From: Rhizobium terrae
GTDB taxonomy: Bacteria > Pseudomonadota > Alphaproteobacteria > Rhizobiales > Rhizobiaceae
Reading direction: 5' to 3'
Length of the DNA: 64,000 bases
Assembly: GCF_003425685.1 (NCBI RefSeq)
Contig: NZ_QJKM01000021.1
Span: forward strand, 25,573 to 89,572
The translations under genes were made by a program, and so were the position numbers. Of this stretch, positions 57,136 through 64,000 are shown piece by piece. The notes under the pieces are model-generated. The model saw nothing but the letters and a program-made list of their open reading frames with translations, was not told the DNA's origin and did not search any database. How positions within the stretch are numbered: position 1 is the first letter of the stretch; the number at the start of each line of letters is the position of its first letter.

Positions 57136-58638
57136 TTACGGGTTGATCTTGGGCGGCTCGCCGAAGTTCGGCATGCCGGGCAAGCCCTGCTGTCCTGGCT
57201 GGGCAGGGGCGCCGTCCATCGGCGGCAGGCCGAAGTTGGGCATGCCGCTTCCGCCGCCGGATCCGAAGCCCGGGACTTCGATCTTGATCGTGTTGAGATC
57301 GACGTCGGGGGCCTTGTCCAGCCAATAAGTGACGGATTCGGGCCAGAAGATGATGATGCCGACCAGGATCAGCTGCATGCAGAGCCAGGGAATGGCGCCG
57401 AGATAGATATCCTTTGTCTTGACCGATTTCGGCGCGATGGAGCGCAGGTAGAAGAGTGCGAAACCGAAGGGCGGGTGCATGAAGCTCGTCTGCATGTTGA
57501 CGCAGAGCAGCACGCCGAACCAGATCAGGTCGATGCCGAGCGAATTGGCGACCGGCGCCAGCATCGGCAGGACGATGAAGGCGATCTCGAAGAAATCCAG
57601 GAAGAAGGCCAGGAAGAAGACGAAGATATTGACGAAGATCAGGAACCCGACTGCGCCGCCGGGGACGTGGGAAAGCAGGTATTCGATCCAGAGACCGCCG
57701 TCCATGCCCTGGAAGACGAGGCTGAAGCAGGTGGCGCCGACCAGGATGAAGACGACCATGGAGGTGATCGTCATGGTGGAGTGCATTCCCTGCTTGATCA
57801 GGTCCCAGGTGAGGCGGCGGTGCATGGCGGCGAGCACCATGGCGCCGACGACACCGAGCGCGCCGGCTTCGGTCGGCGTCGCCAGACCCATGAAGATGGT
57901 GCCGAGCACGAGGAAGATCAGCACGATCGACGGGATCATGCCCCACAGAACTTTGACGACCAGCGCCATGTTCATCTCGCCACGGGCTTCGAGCGGCAGC
58001 GCCGGCACGTCCTTCGGCCGGAAGATCGAAAGACCCAGGATGAAGAGCAGGAAGATCGTCACCTGCAGGATGGAGGGCCCGATCGCGCCGAGATACATGT
58101 CGCCGACCGAGCGGCCGAGCTGGTCGGCGAGAACGATCAGGACGAGCGACGGCGGGATGACCTGGGTGATCGTGCCGGATGCCGCGATGACGCCGGTGGC
58201 GAGCCGCGGGTTGTAGCCGTATTTCAGCATGATCGGCAGCGAGATCACGCCCATGGTGATGACCGAGGCGGCAACCGTGCCGGTGATGGCGCCGAGGATG
58301 GCGCCGACAAGGATGACCGCGTAGGCGAGGCCGCCGGGGATGGCGCCGAACAGCTTGCCGGTGCCTTCGAGAAGATCTTCCGCCAGGCCGCAGCGTTCGA
58401 GCACCGCGCCCATGAAGGTGAAGAAGGGGATGGCGAGCAGCAGGTCGTTCGAGACGATGCCGAAGATGCGGAAGGGCAGCGCCTGCAGGAAGGCGAACTC
58501 GAAATGGCCGGTGGCGATGCCGAGAAGGCCGAAGAACAGGCCGACGGCCGAGAGCGAGAAGGCGACCGGAAAGCCGTAGAGCATGAAGATGATCATGCCC
58601 AGGAACATTGCCGGCGGCATTATACCGTATTCGAACAT
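57136..58638 (-). CDS. TRAP transporter large permease (DctM) with Gly/Pro-rich C-terminal tail
   Basis: Main membrane subunit of the TRAP system. At 500 residues it is longer than the usual 425-440. The helices cover residues 1-455, with GLAEDLLEGTGKLFGAIPGGLAYAVILVGAILGAITGTVAASVITMG near 90-136 and the conserved SLVFQGMDGGLWIEYLL. The last 45 residues form a low-complexity tail (PGFGSGGGSGMPNFGLPPMD, then PGQQGLPGMPNFGEPPKINP) with two PNFG repeats, unusual for DctM. It follows DctQ after 25 bases and is transcribed opposite to the binding-protein gene. Confidence 0.92.
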   Translation of the reverse strand: MFEYGIMPPAMFLGMIIFMLYGFPVAFSLSAVGLFFGLLGIATGHFEFAFLQALPFRIFGIVSNDLLLAIPFFTFMGAVLERCGLAEDLLEGTGKLFGAIPGGLAYAVILVGAILGAITGTVAASVITMGVISLPIMLKYGYNPRLATGVIAASGTITQVIPPSLVLIVLADQLGRSVGDMYLGAIGPSILQVTIFLLFILGLSIFRPKDVPALPLEARGEMNMALVVKVLWGMIPSIVLIFLVLGTIFMGLATPTEAGALGVVGAMVLAAMHRRLTWDLIKQGMHSTMTITSMVVFILVGATCFSLVFQGMDGGLWIEYLLSHVPGGAVGFLIFVNIFVFFLAFFLDFFEIAFIVLPMLAPVANSLGIDLIWFGVLLCVNMQTSFMHPPFGFALFYLRSIAPKSVKTKDIYLGAIPWLCMQLILVGIIIFWPESVTYWLDKAPDVDLNTIKIEVPGFGSGGGSGMPNFGLPPMDGAPAQPGQQGLPGMPNFGEPPKINP

Positions 58639-58663
58639 GAGCGGTTATCCCCCGGAAGTGATG

Positions 58664-59203
58664 TTATTGCAGCGGCTTTTCGTAGGTCGTATCGACCTGG
58701 AGGACGCCCGTGAGGCCGGCGATGCGCTTGATGAGCTCGGAAAGTCCCTGCAGCGCCAGAAGGCCGAAACCTGCGACGATGACGAGCTTGATCGGCCAGC
58801 GGATGAGGCCGCCGGCATTCGACGAGACTTCGCCCTGCGCATAGGAGAGAGTGAAGAACGGCCAGGCAAGCCAGGCGAGATAGAGGCAGGCGGGGATCAG
58901 GAAGACGATCAGGCCGATCGTGTCGATCCACAGCCGGGTGCGATCGGAAACCGCACCGTAGACGAGGTCGACGCGCACATGTTCGTTGAGCCGCAACGTG
59001 TGGGACGCACCCAAAAGCACGATGAAGCCGAAGAGATACCACTGGATCTCGAGCCAGCCGTTCGAGCTGTAGTTGAAGAGATAGCGGATGACCGCATTGC
59101 CGGCGCTGATCAGCGTGCAGGCAAGGACAAGATAACCGGAAAATTTGCCAATGATTTCACTGAGGCGGTCGATGAGACCGCTGATCTTCAACAATGCAGC
59201 CAT
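58664..59203 (-). CDS. TRAP transporter small permease (DctQ)
   Basis: Four-helix membrane subunit that, with DctM, moves the substrate using a sodium gradient. The 179-residue length, slightly larger than average, has hydrophobic helices near residues 23-45, 50-70, 88-118 and 139-161, and the QWYLFGFIVLLGASHTLRLNEHVRVDLVYG segment that is characteristic of the family. A 25-base gap separates it from DctM. The binding-protein gene lies at the far end of the cluster in the opposite direction. Confidence 0.93.
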   Translation of the reverse strand: MAALLKISGLIDRLSEIIGKFSGYLVLACTLISAGNAVIRYLFNYSSNGWLEIQWYLFGFIVLLGASHTLRLNEHVRVDLVYGAVSDRTRLWIDTIGLIVFLIPACLYLAWLAWPFFTLSYAQGEVSSNAGGLIRWPIKLVIVAGFGLLALQGLSELIKRIAGLTGVLQVDTTYEKPLQ

Positions 59204-59514
59204 AGTTTCCCCAATTCAAACGGGTCCTTCTTATCCCGCCCGTCCGTTGATGGCGATGTAAACCAAGGTCTATAAAAAGGAAAGTCCTAATAAACCTGGT
59301 TTTCCCCTGTAAAAAGGCGATATCGTCAGGCGTCCGGGCGCGGCCGGGGCCGAAGGCGCCATTCCGCCGAAGGTCGGCATGCGGACAATTTTAGCCGTTC
59401 TGTTGAGAGTTTGTTGAGCAAACTTCCAACAACCCCCCGATGGAAGGGGGGTAAATATCGCGGGAACAAGCAATTTTTAAAGGGTTTTCCGCACTGTCGG
59501 TCGGAAGCAAAGGG
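59204..59514. other. Regulatory gap with two hairpins between TRAP and EAL genes
   Basis: No gene is seen in this 311-base divergent region. Two consecutive hairpins lie at 59401-59431 (TGTTGAGAGTTTG with CAAACTTCCAACA, 11 of 13 pairs) and 59433-59451 (CCCCCC-GATGGAA-GGGGGG). They lie 60-110 bases before the next gene and could act in its 5' leader. Confidence 0.5.
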
Positions 59515-59523
59515 ATGAACCCG

Positions 59524-61845
59524 ATGAAAGAGACTGAAGCGAAGACGCTGTCGACGGATGTTTATCTGTCCTTCGTCACGTCGCTGTTTGGAAATCGCGG
59601 CACGCTGGTGACCGGCATGGTGGTCCATGTCGCCTGGTGCCTGCTTGTCTACAGCAGCACCGGTTCCGTCTTCTATATCTTCATGGCCATCGGCTTCTTC
59701 GGCGTCAACGCCTACCGGATGATCGGATTCCATCGCTTCGACCGGATGGACAAGCGTTCGCTGACGCGCGAGCAGATAGCAGGCCTCGAAACCCAGTATG
59801 TGGTCGGGGCGGCCGGCACCGCGCTGCTGCTCGGCATTTCGAGCGGCTACGCGCTTCTGGTGCTTCAGGATACGTTCGCGGCCTTCACCTGCATCGCTAT
59901 GACGCTCGGCTCCATGATGTCGATCGTCGGCCGCAACTACGGCTCGCGGCATGCGGTCGACGTCCAGACGATCGGCTCCTGCGCGCCGATCATGATCGCC
60001 TGCGTGCTGACCGGCGACCTGCATCTGGCGCTGATGTCGCTCCTGCTGGTTCCTTTCGGTCTGACGACGCGCTCCATGGCGAAAGGCGTGCGCGACTTCC
60101 TTTATGAGAACGTCACCGCCTCGCGCGAGATGACGATCATCGCCGGCCGGTTCGACACGGCCCTGACGACCGTTGCGCACGGCCTGGTGATGCTGGATGC
60201 CGAGGGGCGCATCGAGGTGATCAACCGGCAGGCCCAGGATTTTCTTCGGCTCGGGGCGACGGAAGAGGTCAAGGACCGGGATTTCCTCTCCGTCCTGCGC
60301 GAGGGAGCGGCAAACATTTCCGGCGCGATCCTGCAGCAGATCGCCCGCCTGATGGACGGGACGCTCAGTCGCGGGCTTTTTCGATTCGACAACGATCTCT
60401 ACCTGGAGTTTTCGGCAAGCCGCCGCTCCGACGGCGGTGTCGTGCTGGTCTTCGAAGACGTCAGCGCGCGCGTCGCGGCGGAGGAAAAGATCCTGCACAT
60501 GGTGCAGTTCGACGCGCTGACCGGCCTGCCGAACCGCGGCCATTTCGGCGAATTGGCGGCGGAGAAGCTCAGCGGCCGGGGCGAAGAGCTGGCGGCGCTC
60601 GCGGTGTTCAACGTCGACGGCTTCAAGCATGTCAACGACGTGCGCGGCCATGTGGTCGGGGACCGGCTGTTGTCGGCGATCGCCGCGAAGCTCTCCTCGC
60701 TGAAGGCTGACAACATGCTGACGGGCCGGCTCGTCGGCGACGAGTTCGTCGTCCTGCTGTTTGGCGGCAATTGCAGTCTGGACCTGGAGCGGCAAATCCG
60801 GCAGATCCATTCGCAGGTTCAGGGCGATTATCATGTGGAGGGTCTGCAGCTTACCGTTTCCATGAACAGCGGCTGCGTCATCCTGCCGTCGCAGGACTTC
60901 GGCATGGAGAACTGGCAGATCAAGGCGGACCTTGCGCTCAACCATGCCAAGTCGGCCGGCCACGGCACGCTGACGGTCTTCCGGGAGGAAATGGACGCGA
61001 AATATATCGAGGACCAGAAGCTCAGGGCGGACCTGCGCCAGGCGATCGATCATCACGGCCTGCATGTCGTCTACCAGCCCATGTACCGTCCGGACGGCTC
61101 CGGCATCGACTGCTGCGAGGCGCTGGTGCGCTGGCGCCACCCCGAGCGCGGCATGGTCGGCCCGAACATCTTCATCCCGATGGCGGAGGATATGGGCCTC
61201 GTTTCGCACATCACGCACCAGGTCATCGACCAGGCCTGCCGCGACTGCGCGGCGTGGCCGGAACCGATGGCGGTGTCGGTCAACCTGTCGATCCAGGACC
61301 TGCGCAACGGCGACATCGTCGGTTACGTCGCCGACGTACTGAAACGTTACTCCCTCGAGCCCGCTCGCCTGCATCTGGAAGTGACGGAAAGCTGCTTCAT
61401 GGATGAACCGGTGGCGGTCAGCGCCATTCTCAACCGGTTCCGGGCGACCGGCGTGACGATCGCAATCGACGATTTCGGCACAGGCTTTTCGAGCCTCAGC
61501 TACCTGGACACGCTGCCGCTCGATATCGTCAAGATCGACCGGGCCTTCATCCGCAATATCGGTGAGGACCAGCGCAAGCTGAAGCTCTTGCGCGGCATCG
61601 TCCATCTGTCGCGCGAGCTCGGCCTCAAGATCGTCGTCGAAGGGGTCGAGACGAAGGAACAGCTGGCGCTGATCAACCGTCACCGGTTCGCCGATCTGGT
61701 CCAGGGATATGTCTTCTCGATGCCGGTCAGCGTCGATAAGATCATCGAGCTTGCCGCCGACAGTTCGTCCTCGGCCAAGCTTTCTTCCATCCGGCGGGGC
61801 GCCAAGGGTGCCCAGAACTCGCCATTGCGAGCTGCCGCGCGCTGA
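59524..61845 (+). CDS. Membrane protein with degenerate GGDEF and intact EAL domain
   Basis: A 773-residue c-di-GMP phosphodiesterase-type protein. The N-terminal third holds several membrane helices (near residues 32-60, 75-105, 140-170), a PAS-like region (about 205-305), a GGDEF-type domain with VGDEF in place of GGDEF (near 403-407), which would be inactive in synthesis but could bind GTP, and an EAL domain whose catalytic residues are present: CEALVRWRHP, VNLSIQDLRN, LEVTESC, IDDFGTGFSSLSYL, KIDRAFI, EGVETKEQ. The start at 59524 has AGGG nine bases before; an ATG at 59515 is too close to it. It is followed by a CtrA-box region and a FeeM-like gene. Confidence 0.9.
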   Translation: MKETEAKTLSTDVYLSFVTSLFGNRGTLVTGMVVHVAWCLLVYSSTGSVFYIFMAIGFFGVNAYRMIGFHRFDRMDKRSLTREQIAGLETQYVVGAAGTALLLGISSGYALLVLQDTFAAFTCIAMTLGSMMSIVGRNYGSRHAVDVQTIGSCAPIMIACVLTGDLHLALMSLLLVPFGLTTRSMAKGVRDFLYENVTASREMTIIAGRFDTALTTVAHGLVMLDAEGRIEVINRQAQDFLRLGATEEVKDRDFLSVLREGAANISGAILQQIARLMDGTLSRGLFRFDNDLYLEFSASRRSDGGVVLVFEDVSARVAAEEKILHMVQFDALTGLPNRGHFGELAAEKLSGRGEELAALAVFNVDGFKHVNDVRGHVVGDRLLSAIAAKLSSLKADNMLTGRLVGDEFVVLLFGGNCSLDLERQIRQIHSQVQGDYHVEGLQLTVSMNSGCVILPSQDFGMENWQIKADLALNHAKSAGHGTLTVFREEMDAKYIEDQKLRADLRQAIDHHGLHVVYQPMYRPDGSGIDCCEALVRWRHPERGMVGPNIFIPMAEDMGLVSHITHQVIDQACRDCAAWPEPMAVSVNLSIQDLRNGDIVGYVADVLKRYSLEPARLHLEVTESCFMDEPVAVSAILNRFRATGVTIAIDDFGTGFSSLSYLDTLPLDIVKIDRAFIRNIGEDQRKLKLLRGIVHLSRELGLKIVVEGVETKEQLALINRHRFADLVQGYVFSMPVSVDKIIELAADSSSSAKLSSIRRGAKGAQNSPLRAAAR

Positions 61846-61903
61846 GACAGCTGCCTGATATCCAGACAATTCTGAACGGATACCGCACATGAAGTGCGGG
61901 CCG

Positions 61904-61919
61904 TTAACCCTTTGTTAAC
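61904..61919 (+). promoter_or_regulatory. CtrA box 1
   Basis: TTAACCCTTTGTTAAC fits TTAA-N7-TTAAC exactly. It lies about 110 bases before the FeeM-like gene start, after the stop of the EAL gene. Confidence 0.7.
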
Positions 61920-61981
61920 CATAAATTTTGAAAGTTTGTTAATTCTTTATCAAATTGTTGCGGCGCTTACGCATTTCAGGG

Positions 61982-61997
61982 TTAATTCTTGGTTAAC
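61982..61997 (+). promoter_or_regulatory. CtrA box 2
   Basis: TTAATTCTTGGTTAAC also fits TTAA-N7-TTAAC. It lies 18 bases before the preferred start, so it could act as a downstream repressive or overlapping site. Several extra GTTAA half-sites lie between the two boxes. Confidence 0.7.
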
Positions 61998-62014
61998 ACC
62001 CAGGAATGAGCGCA

Positions 62015-62773
62015 ATGCAAACAGATATAAATTTTGCAGATGGAAATTTTTCGTCCAAACTTCTTTCAACCCTTGACCACGTCGAATACCGCCGGATCGA
62101 AAGCCACGAGGATTTCGAGGACATAGCCCGCCTGCGCTATCGCGCCTACAAGGCGCACAACGTCCTGCCGGTCGCCGCCGTCAGCATGCTGGACGACATC
62201 GATTTCGACGAACAGGCCTATGTGTTCGGCCTCTATTATTATGAAGAACTGGTCAGCACGCTGCGCGTTCATCACGTCACGCCGGATCACCGCGTCAGTC
62301 AGTCGAGCGGCATCTTCCCCGACGCGATCAACGGCTTCCTGGATGCCGGGCTGACGCTGATCGATCCTGCGCGCTTCGCCATCAATGCGGAATTCGCCAA
62401 CGAACGGTCGGCCTTGCCCTATCTCACCGTGCGGCCGGCGATCATGGCGGCCATCCATTTCGATGCCGACCGGATGATCCAGCACATCCGGCCGGCGCAT
62501 GCGGCCTTCTACCGGCGGTTCTTCTATGCCGATACGGTCGTGCCGCCGACGATGGCCGGGACCTACGGGTTCGACCTGACGCTGCTGGCTTCCCGGACGC
62601 GGGAGTTGCGGTCGAAGCTCATGAGGCGGTTTCCCGCTTTCCAGTCGGAAGCCTACGAGCGGCGGCTCATGTTCGAAAATGCCTCGCATTTTGAAATCCC
62701 GCCCCTGACGATTCTGCCGACCGCACGGCTTGCCGGGCGGCCGAATTCCCCCGAGATGGCTTTCGTCGTGTGA
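62015..62773 (+). CDS. FeeM-like N-acyl amino acid synthase / autoinducer-synthase-fold protein
   Basis: A 252-residue protein of the GNAT-like fold shared by FeeM N-acyl amino acid synthases and LuxI-type enzymes. Evidence is the pattern IARLRYRAYKAHNVLP (near residues 30-45), LVSTLRVHHVTPDHR (near 77-91), then RFAINAEFANERSALPYLTVRPAIMAAIHFDADRMIQHIRPAHAAFYRRFFY (near 121-170), which match such proteins. These transfer acyl chains from acyl carrier protein to an amino acid or similar acceptor. The start at 62015 is chosen because AGGA lies nine bases upstream; the ATG at 62006 lies right next to it. Two CtrA boxes precede it, so cell-cycle control is likely. The real product is unknown. Confidence 0.6.
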   Translation: MQTDINFADGNFSSKLLSTLDHVEYRRIESHEDFEDIARLRYRAYKAHNVLPVAAVSMLDDIDFDEQAYVFGLYYYEELVSTLRVHHVTPDHRVSQSSGIFPDAINGFLDAGLTLIDPARFAINAEFANERSALPYLTVRPAIMAAIHFDADRMIQHIRPAHAAFYRRFFYADTVVPPTMAGTYGFDLTLLASRTRELRSKLMRRFPAFQSEAYERRLMFENASHFEIPPLTILPTARLAGRPNSPEMAFVV

Positions 62774-62966
62774 AATGCCCGATGCGGGCGTACCGGTGAG
62801 GCAATGTGGCGCCATTGCGCTTTGCGATCGCTTTGTGTAAGGCCTGAAGTGACGCCGGTCCTGGTGGTTGAGGCCTGTGATTCCGGATGTCGACGAGGGT
62901 TTTTCCCGCTCGCGCGAACGCTTTCACCCGGCGGGTCGCGTGCGGCTGATCAAGGAGACGGGACTG

Positions 62967-63191
62967 ATGGACAATCACCACAGCGGACCGGTGGAAACGG
63001 GCGCTTCGATGGACTACGCGGAACATGAAAAGACCTACGACATGTTCATCGCCGGTGCCAAATGGGGCACCATGGTCGTCGTCGTGCTGCTGATCGCCAT
63101 GGCCGCCGGTTTCTTCGGTGGCGCGGGCTTCATCGGCAGCCTGCTCGTCTTCATCATTCTCAACATCGCCGGCGCTTTCCTGCTGCGTTGA
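62967..63191 (+). CDS. Aa3-type cytochrome c oxidase subunit IV
   Basis: A 74-residue one- or two-helix protein (MVVVVLLIAMAAGFFGGAGFIGSLLVFIILNIAGAFLL) preceded by the family's MDYAEHEKTYDMFIAGAKWGT segment (near 15-35), which marks the alphaproteobacterial aa3 oxidase subunit IV. It is a small accessory subunit of the respiratory terminal oxidase, found apart from the main cox genes. ATG at 62967 follows AAGGAG; longer in-frame starts are not conserved. It sits just before pntA. Confidence 0.88.
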   Translation: MDNHHSGPVETGASMDYAEHEKTYDMFIAGAKWGTMVVVVLLIAMAAGFFGGAGFIGSLLVFIILNIAGAFLLR

Positions 63192-63275
63192 TCCCGACAA
63201 GCCAGCTTTGTCACTGGTTTTAGAAAGGGCGGAGCTTTTCGCCCTCCTGCGATATCGACTGGGAGGAGACAGTCT

Positions 63276-64000
63276 TTGGCGAAGGTTATTTTCGTATGCC
63301 GCGAAGGTTCGCAGGAACCTCGCGTTTCTGCTTCGGCCGAGACCGTCAAGCGACTGAGGGCACTCGGCTTCTCGGTTGTGGTGGAGAGCGGCGCCGGCCT
63401 GGCGTCCGGCATTCCCGACAGCGATTTCGAAACGGCCGGCGCGAAGATCGGCACGGTTGCCGATGCGGGGTCCGGTGACGTCATCCTCAGGGTCAATCGG
63501 CCGACCGCCGCCGAGATCGCCGCCTACCGGTCCGGTGCCGTCGTCTTCGCCGTGATGGATCCCTATGGCAACGATGCCGCCTTGGCGGAGATGGCCAAGG
63601 CTGGCATAACCGCCTTCGCCATGGAACTGATGCCGCGCATCACCCGCGCCCAGTCGATGGACGTGCTGTCCTCCCAGGCGAACCTTGCCGGCTACCGCGC
63701 GGTGATCGACGCTTCCCACGAATACGGCCGCGCCATGCCGATGATGATGACCGCTGCCGGTACGGTTCCGGCCGCCAAGGTCTTCGTCATGGGCGCCGGC
63801 GTCGCCGGCCTGCAGGCGATCGCAACGGCCCGCCGTCTCGGCGCGGTGGTCACCGCAACCGATGTCCGCCCCGCCGCCAAGGAACAGGTCGCTTCGCTCG
63901 GCGCCAAGTTCATCGCCGTCGAGGACGACGAGTTCAAGGCCGCCGAAACCGCCGCCGGCTACGCCAAGCCGATGTCGGAGGCCTACCAGGCGAAGCAGGC
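63276..64000 (+). CDS. pntA: NAD(P) transhydrogenase subunit alpha, 5' part
   Basis: The proton-pumping transhydrogenase's NAD-binding alpha subunit, cut off by the window end after 241 residues. The start is TTG at 63276 with a strong ribosome site (GGGAGGAG at 63261-63268). Visible features: VIFVCREGSQEPRVSASAETVKRL, the alanine-dehydrogenase-like GDVILRVNRPTAAEI, and the Rossmann motif FVMGAGVAGLQAIATARRLGAVVTATDVRPAAKEQVASLG (near 168-207). It supplies NADPH from NADH. The beta subunits should follow downstream. Confidence 0.93.
   Translation, partial: MAKVIFVCREGSQEPRVSASAETVKRLRALGFSVVVESGAGLASGIPDSDFETAGAKIGTVADAGSGDVILRVNRPTAAEIAAYRSGAVVFAVMDPYGNDAALAEMAKAGITAFAMELMPRITRAQSMDVLSSQANLAGYRAVIDASHEYGRAMPMMMTAAGTVPAAKVFVMGAGVAGLQAIATARRLGAVVTATDVRPAAKEQVASLGAKFIAVEDDEFKAAETAAGYAKPMSEAYQAKQ

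Noticed and set aside
59326..61890. 854-codon minus-strand frame over the EAL gene
   Set aside because: Antisense to a gene with recognisable catalytic motifs; no domain of its own.

Overview
The window looks like chromosomal DNA of an alphaproteobacterium of the Rhizobiaceae (Rhizobium/Agrobacterium/Ensifer/Shinella-like; the genus cannot be fixed from this sequence). Evidence: high GC throughout, five copies of the RIME-like mosaic intergenic repeat typical of Rhizobiaceae, two CtrA-type boxes (TTAA-N7-TTAA), a polyamine-type long leader upstream of a fold-III ornithine/lysine decarboxylase, and a dense set of ABC/TRAP uptake genes with LacI, LysR and TetR regulators. I saw no prophage, insertion sequence, CRISPR array, rRNA or tRNA.

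Layout. 1-4.6 kb: 3' end of a low-complexity protein gene, a small ABM monooxygenase, then lysS and gltX on the minus strand. 4.7-8.1 kb: an SLC13-type anion permease with RCK_C domains, a glutathione peroxidase and a TerC membrane protein. 8.2-11.9 kb: a TetR-controlled EmrAB-type efflux pair with two palindromic operators in the divergent promoter. 12.0-24.5 kb: a pentose/sugar region with a LacI regulator, xylB, xylA, an ABC sugar importer (ATPase, permease, binding protein), a TIM-barrel isomerase/epimerase, a Gfo/Idh oxidoreductase and a GH1 beta-glucosidase. An antisense HigA-like ORF sits between xylA and the importer. 24.6-30.6 kb: two c-di-GMP proteins flanking a metNIQ methionine importer. 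30.6-39.9 kb: LMW-PTP-like protein, trhO, a split CYTH/CHAD pair, eda, GFA protein, TerB-like, YbjQ-like, GNAT, a NicO-type metal transporter with its DUF1007 partner, and a LysR regulator. 40-48 kb: decarboxylase with long structured leader, GNAT, an unknown secreted protein, OmpW behind a perfect FNR/FixK box, tautomerase, SDR with divergent LysR, two overlapping unknown genes and a serine hydrolase. 48-48.8 kb has no gene I can support. 48.8-55.3 kb: WD40 protein and a His-rich CobW/COG0523 GTPase, vapBC, creatininase-family hydrolase, MarR, LacI, and a glutamine-amidotransferase-like hydrolase. 55.6-59.2 kb: a TRAP transporter whose binding-protein gene converges on its two membrane-subunit genes. 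59.5-64 kb: a membrane protein with degenerate GGDEF and intact EAL, a FeeM/AHL-synthase-like acyltransferase behind two CtrA boxes, a small aa3 oxidase subunit IV, and the start of pntA.

How it fits together: most of the window is catabolic and uptake machinery with local regulators. The xylose genes feed xylulose 5-phosphate to the pentose phosphate pathway, and eda serves Entner-Doudoroff metabolism. The observations most worth following are the CtrA-box/FeeM-like gene beside an EAL protein, the decarboxylase leader with competing hairpins, the element shared by the LacI gene and the ABC importer operon (with the HigA-like ORF lying across it), and the COG0523/WD40 pair with a Zur-like inverted repeat.
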